The position numbers and the translations under genes are program-made. Positions 54,129-61,160 of a stretch of DNA of 64,000 nucleotides are shown here, piece by piece. This DNA is from DATMRF01 sp035566435 (GTDB lineage: Bacteria; Verrucomicrobiota; Verrucomicrobiia; Limisphaerales; UBA8199), in the NCBI GenBank assembly GCA_035566435.1, contig DATMRF010000130.1, positions 1 to 64,000 on the forward strand, written 5' to 3'. Within the stretch, counting starts at the first letter, position 1. Each line of letters starts with the position of its first letter. The notes under the pieces were generated by a model. The model saw only the letters and a list, made by a program, of their open reading frames with translations, was not told where the DNA came from and searched no databases.

Positions 54129-54329
54129 TTACGCGAACACCCGTGAGCGCCGGGCGGAGAGTCGCAGCTTCAGCAGCTTAACGCACATTTCAAAGGCTGT
54201 ACAGCGAGATTGCCGTGCGAGCGCCTCGACTTGGGCCAACGTTTCGGGATCGAGCTCAAACTCCAGATAAACCTTGTCCGCCGACGCGGCGGTGGCCTGC
54301 GGACGCGGGATATTCAATTGATTGTTCAT
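54129..54329 (-). CDS. Small ribbon-helix-helix-like protein, divergent
   Basis: 66 residues. The segment VYLEFELDPETLAQVEALAR and FEMCVKLLKLRLSARR look like a strand and two helices of a ribbon-helix-helix fold. A plausible ribosome site AGGA lies 11 bases before the ATG. It is transcribed away from the pair of basic paralogues at 54511 and 54769, and the gap between carries a perfect inverted repeat. Confidence 0.5.
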   Translation of the reverse strand: MNNQLNIPRPQATAASADKVYLEFELDPETLAQVEALARQSRCTAFEMCVKLLKLRLSARRSRVFA

Positions 54330-54438
54330 CAGGTGTTCCTGGTTCCAAATTGGTTGATTGGAGGTGCGGGTCGCGTGCGCGCCGGACGTGGCAAGAGGAG
54401 CATCTATCGCCGGGGGCAGAATCGCGCAAAAGCGGCCC

Positions 54439-54471
54439 CTTTGACAAGTAAATTCAAGAAAACTGTCAAAG
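54439..54471. promoter_or_regulatory. Perfect inverted repeat, operator candidate
   Basis: CTTTGACA (54439-54446) and TGTCAAAG (54464-54471) separated by 17 bases, 25 bases centre to centre. Each half also contains TTGACA, so both strands show a -35-like box. It is placed between divergent small ribbon-helix-helix-like genes, where autoregulation would be expected. Confidence 0.5.
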
Positions 54472-54510
54472 CGAGTTGATCCACCTTGGGAAAGCGTGCA
54501 TGGTTAGTCC

Positions 54511-54729
54511 ATGCCCAATCAGCGCTCTCCAAATAAGGTTCGACTTGGCGGATTTGTTGAGCAGGAGCTTTATCAGACCGTCGTGGCGATGGCGAAGCGG
54601 GAAGGGTTTGAGAACGACAAGTTCGGGTTTACGCAGCAGTTGCTGCGTGAAGCGCTTGCTCAGCGGGAGAAGCGCCCTCGCAAGCGCTCCCAACGGCCTT
54701 CCACCCGCCGCCTTTCGGCGGCCGCCTGA
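54511..54729 (+). CDS. Small basic ribbon-helix-helix-like paralogue 1
   Basis: 72 residues: MPNQRSPNKVRLGGFVEQEL, then KFGFTQQLLREAL and a Lys/Arg-rich tail. The pattern strand-helix-helix with a conserved LGGFV and NDKFGF fits a DNA-binding fold. Its sequence is clearly related to the next gene (54769-54957), indicating tandem duplication. The extended C-terminus includes a Ser/Arg-rich stretch. Confidence 0.65.
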   Translation: MPNQRSPNKVRLGGFVEQELYQTVVAMAKREGFENDKFGFTQQLLREALAQREKRPRKRSQRPSTRRLSAAA

Positions 54730-54768
54730 AAGCACGCACCTGCCTCCCGGTCCGTCCCGGGGGCCGCT

Positions 54769-54957
54769 ATGCCAAACCAAAGGGCTAAGAACAAACAGTA
54801 CCTTGGCGGGTTTGTGGAAAGGAGTCTCCACGTAAAGATCACGCGGCTGGCAAAGCGAGCAGGCATGGAGACCAATAAGTTCGGGTTCGTAGCCCAATTG
54901 GTGCGCGAGTCCATAAAGCGCAGAAATCGCGCGCGGCGCCGGAGTGCCGATAGGTGA
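54769..54957 (+). CDS. Small basic ribbon-helix-helix-like paralogue 2
   Basis: 62 residues: MPNQRAKNKQYLGGFVERSL, then TNKFGFVAQLVRESIKRR and a basic tail. About half identical to paralogue 1 over the first 50 residues. Similar short proteins are frequent in this lineage. Likely a DNA-binding protein; target unknown. Confidence 0.65.
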   Translation: MPNQRAKNKQYLGGFVERSLHVKITRLAKRAGMETNKFGFVAQLVRESIKRRNRARRRSADR

Positions 54958-55062
54958 TCGGTTCGGGGTAGCAGCCGGGATGTTACGGGTGAGATGCAGT
55001 TGCGCATCAGGATTGTGCGTTTTTCGGTTTGAACTTTTCCGGCATGGCTTACTTTGTGGGCG

Positions 55063-56343
55063 ATGACGGTGCCCGAGCAAATGACCCAACTGGCGCGGCA
55101 GGCTAAGACTGCCGCCAGAGCGTTGGCCAGACTAACCACGGCTGACAAGAACACCTGCCTGCTGGCGATGGCTGATGCGCTCGAGCGAGACGGCGACGCC
55201 ATCAAACAGGCCAACGCGCTGGACATGGAGGTCGGCCTCGGTCTGTCTTCGGCGATGCTCGACCGCTTGAAACTGGACGACAAACGGGTCGCTGCGATGG
55301 CGCGGGGTTTGCGAGAGGTGGCGACGCTGCCCGATCCGGTGGGGCGTGTCCTGGGTGAGCGGGTCCGGCCCAACGGACTGAAACTGCGAAAGGTCAGCAC
55401 GCCCATCGGTGTGGTGGTCATCATCTACGAATCCCGCCCGAACGTGACTGCGGATGCGGCGAGTTTGTGCTTTAAGTCGGGCAATGCCACCATCCTGCGG
55501 GGTGGCAAGGAGGCGCTGAACTCGAACCAAACCATCGCGCGAATCATGGTGGAAGCCGGCCGGCAGGCGCTGCCGAGGTTTCCTGAATTCGCGGTGCAGG
55601 TCGTGCCGACGACCGACCGGGAAGCCATCAAAGAGCTGCTCTCCCTTACCCAATACGTGGATCTGTGCATGCCGCGCGGCGGCGAGGGACTCATCCGGGC
55701 GGTTGCCGAGTGCTCGAAGGTGCCGGTCATCAAACACTACAAGGGCGTTTGCCACGTCTATGTGGATGCGGACGCCGATTTGCAGATGGCGGAAAGCATT
55801 GCTCTGAACGCCAAAGTCCAGCGCCCCGCGGTGTGCAATGCCATGGAAACTCTCCTCGTCGACAAAGCCGTCGCCTCGCAGTTCCTCCCGCTAATCGCTC
55901 GGAAGCTGGCTGACAACAACGTTGAACTCCGGGCCGACGAAACGACGCTCGGGATCTTGAACTCGGCCGTCCGCCCTCCGCTCCCGACCCTCAGGAAGGT
56001 TTCCGAACAGGACTTCTTCACCGAGTACAACGATTACATCCTGAATGTCCGCGTGGTCGACGGCGTGGAACAGGCGATTGAACATATCAACCATTATGGC
56101 TCGGCGCACTCCGACAGCATCGTCACCCGCGATGAGCGGCGCGCCCAACAGTTCCTGAACGAGGTCGATTCTGCCACCGTGTACTGGAACGCCTCGACTC
56201 GATTCACCGATGGCGGCGAATTTGGGATGGGGGCCGAAATAGGGATCAGCACCGACAAGATCGGCGCGCGCGGGCCGATGGGTCTCGAAGAGTTGACCAG
56301 TTACAAATGGATGGGCCTGGGCAACGGACAGATACGCACCTGA
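55063..56343 (+). CDS. proA: Gamma-glutamyl phosphate reductase
   Basis: 426 residues from the ATG giving MTVPEQMTQLARQAKTAARA; ATGs three codons up or six codons down are possible. NADPH-dependent reduction of gamma-glutamyl phosphate to the semialdehyde for proline synthesis. Catalytic cysteine in QRPAVCNAMETLLVD, cofactor region FKSGNATILRGGKEA, C-terminal GAEIGISTDKIGARGPMGLE. No proB adjacent. Confidence 0.95.
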   Translation: MTVPEQMTQLARQAKTAARALARLTTADKNTCLLAMADALERDGDAIKQANALDMEVGLGLSSAMLDRLKLDDKRVAAMARGLREVATLPDPVGRVLGERVRPNGLKLRKVSTPIGVVVIIYESRPNVTADAASLCFKSGNATILRGGKEALNSNQTIARIMVEAGRQALPRFPEFAVQVVPTTDREAIKELLSLTQYVDLCMPRGGEGLIRAVAECSKVPVIKHYKGVCHVYVDADADLQMAESIALNAKVQRPAVCNAMETLLVDKAVASQFLPLIARKLADNNVELRADETTLGILNSAVRPPLPTLRKVSEQDFFTEYNDYILNVRVVDGVEQAIEHINHYGSAHSDSIVTRDERRAQQFLNEVDSATVYWNASTRFTDGGEFGMGAEIGISTDKIGARGPMGLEELTSYKWMGLGNGQIRT

Positions 56344-56345
56344 AC

Positions 56346-57698
56346 GTGGGCCTCGTGACTCCAACCACTCTCAAACCTCCTCTCCTCTCCGACGAGGACC
56401 GCGCTCGTTTCGTGCGCGACCATCTGCCGGCCGAAGGCCTCTTTGCCGGGCACGAGTGGCGGGCGTCGCCGGCCCCGTTCGCTCTCACTGCCGCCCTCGC
56501 GAAAGAGATCGAGACTCTCGGCCGTGTGCTGTTGCAGTTCTATCGTGCGGTCAATCTCCTGTACCGGAAAAGTGTGGAGGGGAAGCAACCGGATTGGGTG
56601 CATCGCTGGTTGGATCAGGGGAAACCAACCGACCTCATCGCTCTCCAACGCTCGCCCGCTTTCAAGAACGAAGTGCCGCGAGTGATTCGACCCGACCTGC
56701 TGATCACGGAGCACGGACTGAGCGTGACGGAGCTGGATTCCGTTCCTGGCGGCATCGGGCTGACCGCCTGGCTCAACCAGGTGTACTCCCAATTGGGCGC
56801 CCGGGTGCTTGGAGGCGAGCAGGGAATGTTGGACGGCTTCTCCGGGATCTTTGGTGACGCGCCGAAGGTCCACATCGTGGTGTCGGAAGAGGCGGCCACT
56901 TACCGGCCCGAAATGCTCTGGGTGGCCAGCCAGGCGGGTGATTCGAGATTCAAAATTGAGGATTCACAACTCGAGGCAGTGGCGGAGGGCGACGCTGTTT
57001 ATCGTTTTTTTGAATTGTTCGATTTGCCCAATGTGCCGGGCTCAAAAAAGATTTTCGAGCTGGCCGCGGCGCGGCGCATTCGCCTCACACCGCCGCCCAA
57101 GCCGATGTTCGAGGAGAAAATGCTGTTCGCGCTGCTCTGGAACCGCCATCTGCAAGGCTTTTGGCGGCAGGAGCTCGGCGAGAGTTTCCTTCAGCGTCTG
57201 CTCCGCATGGCGCCGTACACGTGGGTGGTTGATCCCGCGCCGTTGCCGCCGCATGGCGCGATTCCAGAACTGAACCTGACGGACTGGCGCCAGCTTCAAA
57301 CGCTTTCCCATAAAGACCGGGAGTTGATCTTGAAGGTGTCCGGGTTCTCACCCCACGCCTGGGGCGCTCGTGGCGTTTTTCTGGGCAGCGACTTGCCTCA
57401 TGCCGATTGGGCGGCGGCCGTCGAACAAGCCATTGCCAGCTTCGGCCATTCCCCCTACGTCTTGCAGCGCTACCACAAGCCTGCTCTGGTTGACGCGCAA
57501 TGGTTCGATTTCGACCGCCGTCAGATTGTGCCGATGAAGGGGCGTGTACGGCTTTGCCCCTATTATTTCGTTCAAGGCGAATCCGACACGGCCCGCGCGC
57601 AACTGGGTGGCGTCCTCGCGACGATTTGCCCGGCGGACAAGAAAATCATCCACGGTATGACCGAAGCCATTTTTGCCCCTTGTTCGGTCGCTGCTTGA
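56346..57698 (+). CDS. Conserved protein of unknown function after proA
   Basis: 450 residues from a GTG 2 bases after the proA stop; an in-frame ATG 39 bases earlier overlaps proA. Cytosolic, mixed alpha/beta. Segments RPDLLITEHGLSVTELDS, GDAPKVHIVVSEEAATYRPE and MKGRVRLCPYYFVQGESDTA are the most distinctive; the arrangement could be a circularly permuted ATP-grasp-like fold (two glutamate-rich strands and a late basic strand), but I cannot confirm this. The near-zero gap with proA suggests co-translation. Confidence 0.6.
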   Translation: MGLVTPTTLKPPLLSDEDRARFVRDHLPAEGLFAGHEWRASPAPFALTAALAKEIETLGRVLLQFYRAVNLLYRKSVEGKQPDWVHRWLDQGKPTDLIALQRSPAFKNEVPRVIRPDLLITEHGLSVTELDSVPGGIGLTAWLNQVYSQLGARVLGGEQGMLDGFSGIFGDAPKVHIVVSEEAATYRPEMLWVASQAGDSRFKIEDSQLEAVAEGDAVYRFFELFDLPNVPGSKKIFELAAARRIRLTPPPKPMFEEKMLFALLWNRHLQGFWRQELGESFLQRLLRMAPYTWVVDPAPLPPHGAIPELNLTDWRQLQTLSHKDRELILKVSGFSPHAWGARGVFLGSDLPHADWAAAVEQAIASFGHSPYVLQRYHKPALVDAQWFDFDRRQIVPMKGRVRLCPYYFVQGESDTARAQLGGVLATICPADKKIIHGMTEAIFAPCSVAA

Positions 57699-57813
57699 CC
57701 TTCACGCTCGGCGAAGCCGCGCGCAGCGTGCAAAAACGCTGGCATTCGCACCCTCCGCTTTGCGATTTACGATGCGCTAGGTTTGGACAACAATTACGTA
57801 ACTCGCAAACCCC

Positions 57814-58452
57814 GTGACACTGTCCGAGTATATCCTGCTGGCGACGAGCTCGCTGTTCGTCATCATCGACCCGCTTGCCACCGTGCCCGCGTTCCTGGCT
57901 ATGACGCCCACCGACACGCCGGAGCAGCGTATTAAGATGGCGCGACTGGCCTGCTGGGTCGCCGCCAGCGTGCTGTTGACCTTTGCGGTGGCCGGCAAAT
58001 ACATCTTCAAATTTCTGGGCATCACCATGCCGGCGTTTCAGATCGCGGCGAGCATCGTGCTACTACTGGTCGCGCTCGACATGTTGCGGGCGCAGCGTTC
58101 GCGGGTGCAGGAAACCTCTGAAGAAACCGCCGCCGGCGTCGAAAAAACTGATATCGCCGTGGCGCCGCTGGCGATCCCGATGCTGGCCGGCCCAGGCGCC
58201 ATTTCAACCGCCATTCTGCTCCACAACCAGGCGATCGACCTGGTTCAGCGGGTAGCGCTTTATGGGTGCATCCTCCTGGTTTGCTTCGTCTGCTATCTGA
58301 TTTTCCGGCTGTCCGCCCGCGGTGCCCGCTGGCTGAGCCCCATTGCGATGAACATCACGGTCCGCATCATGGGCCTGCTGCTGGCTGCGGTTGCGATCCA
58401 GTTCATGCTTAATGCAGTGAAGGACCTCAAACCGAGTTGGTTTCAGGCATAG
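57814..58452 (+). CDS. MarC/UPF0056-family membrane protein
   Basis: 212 residues, GTG start, six membrane helices. Family blocks DPLATVPAFLAMTP, the central PLAIPMLAGPGAISTAI and the C-terminal NITVRIMGLLLAAVAIQFML. Function unproven despite the marC name. It ends 5 bases before the tRNA remnant. Confidence 0.9.
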   Translation: MTLSEYILLATSSLFVIIDPLATVPAFLAMTPTDTPEQRIKMARLACWVAASVLLTFAVAGKYIFKFLGITMPAFQIAASIVLLLVALDMLRAQRSRVQETSEETAAGVEKTDIAVAPLAIPMLAGPGAISTAILLHNQAIDLVQRVALYGCILLVCFVCYLIFRLSARGARWLSPIAMNITVRIMGLLLAAVAIQFMLNAVKDLKPSWFQA

Positions 58453-58457
58453 GGGAT

Positions 58458-58534
58458 TGGTTGCGGGGCTGGATTTGAACCAGCTACCTTGAGGTCACGA
58501 GCCTGACGAGCTACCGGGTTGTTCCAGGGGCAGC
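58458..58534 (-). pseudogene. Degraded initiator tRNA (tRNA-fMet) copy
   Basis: Read on the minus strand it has the initiator tRNA plan: GGTAGCTCGTCAGGCTC, a T arm GCTGG-TTCAAAT-CCAGC and an encoded CCA end. But the acceptor strands do not pair (CTGCCCC against CCCGCAA), one C is missing from the 3' acceptor strand and the anticodon stem has a C-C mismatch. The loop reads CTCGTGA where initiator tRNA has CTCATAA, giving anticodon CGT in place of CAT. It is therefore not a working gene. Confidence 0.7.
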
Positions 58535-58613
58535 CCAAGCAGGCAGCCTTTTTCGCGCGGCGAGGAAAACCGCGATTGAATCGGAGCGATTGAGCGGCAA
58601 CAGGTGCTGCGAT

Positions 58614-58901
58614 TTACGGTTCTGCACGCTTGTCGCACCAGACCACAGAGCTCGGGGGCTTCACATCCAACAACACGCCGAGAATCTCCGGCAGCATCTC
58701 GCTTCCGGCCAGGAATCGTTCGCAGTCCCGCTTAAAGTGAACTCGTCCAGCTTGCCGCCATCCTTCGTCCGACAAGGGTTGAACCAGTTCTTCGAACCGC
58801 TTCGGAGACATATCCAGCGGTGCGCAGAACACGTGGACCTTGGCCTCGAGCGGTTCCAGGCTGTTGGGCGCCACCTTCCACGAGATATCCGCCGGCCTCA
58901 T
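58614..58901 (-). pseudogene. Truncated Sfp-type 4'-phosphopantetheinyl transferase
   Basis: 95 residues. The N-terminal half of a phosphopantetheinyl transferase is recognisable (AKVHVFCAPLDMSPKRFEEL, RVHFKRDCERFLAGSEMLPE, ILGVLLDVKP), but the frame stops before the metal-binding GxD and the FSxKE motif, so it lacks the active site. It overlaps the exporter stop by 4 bases (ATGA), as in an intact NRPS operon. The missing 3' half is not found downstream; the degraded tRNA follows about 80 bases later. Confidence 0.7.
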
Positions 58902-60592
58902 GCGCCCGCGACTGGAGAGACGAGAGAAGCGTCTTCCTCTTCGGTGATCGGCGCGAATTGCGGCGCGGTGAAGCTCTTTTCAGAAACGACCTGTCCGTAA
59001 TCGAGTTTTATAATCCGGTCGGCGCACGAGAAGTAATTATCATCGTGCGTAATGACGAGCACGGTCTTGCCTCGTGCTTTCAGCTCGGGAAGCAATTGAT
59101 GATAGAAAATGCTCTTGAACTGCGGGTCCTGATCGGAAGCCCATTCGTCGAAGAGATAAAACGGACGATCTTCCAGATACGCCGTCAGCAGCGCCAGGCG
59201 CTTCCGCTGGCCCTGGGAGAGAAAGATTGTCGAGAGTTTTTGATCCTGAATTTTGACTTTGCGGTCAAGGTGCAACTGCCGGAGATAAAGCTGTGCCCGC
59301 TCGTCGAGATTCGCGGCGCTCAGCCCGATAAAACTGTCGAACAGGTAAAAATCCGAGAACACGGCCGAGAAAAGCTGGCGATAGTCGTCGCGGGTCGCAT
59401 CCGTCACCGGCTTGCCATCCACCCGGATCTCGCCGCGTTCCGGCGGATAAAGTCCGGCGATAATCTTCGCGAGCGTGGATTTGCCGCAGCCGTTGCCGCC
59501 GACGAGAAACACGATTTCGCCGGGACGGAACTCCAGATTCACGGGACCAATCATGAAATGGCTGTCGTCGTTCTCGGGATGATACGAGTGTGTGACACCC
59601 GCAAGTTCCAACTGATGAAAACACAATTCCAGATCCTGCGGCATGACGCCGTTCGTTTCTGGAGTGCGCGTTGCCAGGGAAATTCCAAGACCCTCAACTT
59701 TCTCCAGTGCTACGTTCGCGCGCCCGAACAGCGAGAAGCTGCCGAGGACGCCGGCAAGCGGGCCCATTAAATAAAGTGCCGTAATCACGTAACCCGTCAG
59801 CGCATGAGGCTGCACCGTCGCGAGGCCCGGCAGCAGAAACAGCACCGAACCAATCAACACGTAGAACAGCAAATGGCTCCAATGTTGGGCTAGCGTAAAA
59901 CGATGTTCCGCCATTAGGTTGTGTCGCTGATAGGCTTCGGTCGTTTCATGGATATCGCGCGAAAAGAAAACGCCCCGACGATGGCGGTGCAGTTTTAATT
60001 CCTTGATGCCTTCCGTGAGAGCGCGAAAATGGGCGAAGAGCTTGTCCTCATCTTCACGCGCCGAATTCAAGGAGCGAAAGGCGCCGCGCACGAGCAGGCG
60101 ATGTCCCGCCGCCCCCACAACAATGAACCCCAAAAGCCCGCACAGCATGGGCCACGACAGCCATGCGAGATACGCCGCGCCGCCCAGGAGCAGCGCACAA
60201 TTCACCGCGAGAATCGGAATCCCCAACAGCGCTTGTGTTACGTTATAAACATCGTCAGTCAATGCAACCAGAAGCCGCGGCGCGCCTAATTCCTCAAGGT
60301 GCCGCAAGGGAGCCCGCAAAATCGCCTGCACGAGATCGCGGCGCAGAATGGCAATCGTTTCCTGGCTGAAGCGCACCGAAATCATTTGCGAAAAGTAACT
60401 GGTCGCGAGCCTGCCGAACCCAAGCGCAACGAACGCGGCAATGATCCATCCGCCAACCCGGCCGGAATGAGAAAGGGTCGTGTTGACCACCGCCAGCAGG
60501 CCGGCGTTGCACGCGCCGCTTGCAATGGCTGCCACCACAATCAGGACACTCATACCTCGACAGGACCGCAGGATAAATCTGAGTAGTTTCAT
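58898..60592 (-). CDS. Cyclic-peptide export ABC transporter (SyrD/PvdE-like)
   Basis: 564 residues. N-terminal six-helix domain (residues ~10-300) of the cyclic-peptide exporter type, then ATPase with Walker A GGNGCGKSTLAK, signature LSQGQRKRLALL and Walker B FYLFDEWASDQDP (Glu-to-Ala variation is not present; the glutamate follows the aspartate). Usually exports siderophore or lipopeptide products. It starts one base after the NRPS stop, so its cargo is almost surely that peptide. Confidence 0.92.
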   Translation of the reverse strand: MKLLRFILRSCRGMSVLIVVAAIASGACNAGLLAVVNTTLSHSGRVGGWIIAAFVALGFGRLATSYFSQMISVRFSQETIAILRRDLVQAILRAPLRHLEELGAPRLLVALTDDVYNVTQALLGIPILAVNCALLLGGAAYLAWLSWPMLCGLLGFIVVGAAGHRLLVRGAFRSLNSAREDEDKLFAHFRALTEGIKELKLHRHRRGVFFSRDIHETTEAYQRHNLMAEHRFTLAQHWSHLLFYVLIGSVLFLLPGLATVQPHALTGYVITALYLMGPLAGVLGSFSLFGRANVALEKVEGLGISLATRTPETNGVMPQDLELCFHQLELAGVTHSYHPENDDSHFMIGPVNLEFRPGEIVFLVGGNGCGKSTLAKIIAGLYPPERGEIRVDGKPVTDATRDDYRQLFSAVFSDFYLFDSFIGLSAANLDERAQLYLRQLHLDRKVKIQDQKLSTIFLSQGQRKRLALLTAYLEDRPFYLFDEWASDQDPQFKSIFYHQLLPELKARGKTVLVITHDDNYFSCADRIIKLDYGQVVSEKSFTAPQFAPITEEEDASLVSPVAGA

Positions 60593-60593
60593 G

Positions 60594-61160
60594 CTAGGCT
60601 TGGTTCGGGAGTTTCGTGAGGGGATTCATGGTATGACGTGCGGAGTGATTGCTCCAGTTGCCTGCGTTCTCAACGGCAAAAGGAACTGGGGAGCTCTCGC
60701 CTGCTAATCGAAGTTCAGCTTCCTCCACGCAGAGCACCTTCAAATTAGGAATTCCAAATTGCAGGTTGCCACGCAGCGAGGTTTGGGTCAGGAGCACCGG
60801 AACTCGCGCACTCTCGAGCATGAGTTTGAGCCGCTCTATCGGATACGCGGGATCAAGGGGCACGTAAGGGCTGCCTGCTTTCACAATGGCCAGCACGCCG
60901 ATCACCATTTCGAAGGCGCGTTCCACGCAGATTCCCACCGGCACGTCCGGGCCCATCCCTAATGCTCGCAGATGTTCCGCGACTTTGTCAGCGCGCCGAT
61001 TCAGTTCGGCATAAGTCATCTGTTCGTTTCCGACGACGACCGCCACAGCGCCGGGCGTTCGCGCGGCCTGGTCTTCGAACATCTGATGGACGTATTTTGA
61101 TTGGCGGACGTTTGTATTCGCGCGGGCCATGGCTTCGTCGTCCGGCGGTGCGACCGGTTC
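60594..61160 (-). other. Broken second adenylation domain after the thioesterase
   Basis: From NVRQSKYVHQMFEDQAART to the stop, about 150 residues with motifs A1 and A2 only; A3 to A10 and a carrier domain are missing. The frame ends with unrelated residues (NHSARHTMNPLTKLPNQA) right before the exporter gene. It looks like the scar of a deleted module. Confidence 0.72.

Noticed and set aside
58458..58534. Functional tRNA
   Set aside because: Acceptor stem cannot pair, one base is missing and the anticodon loop is altered from CTCATAA.
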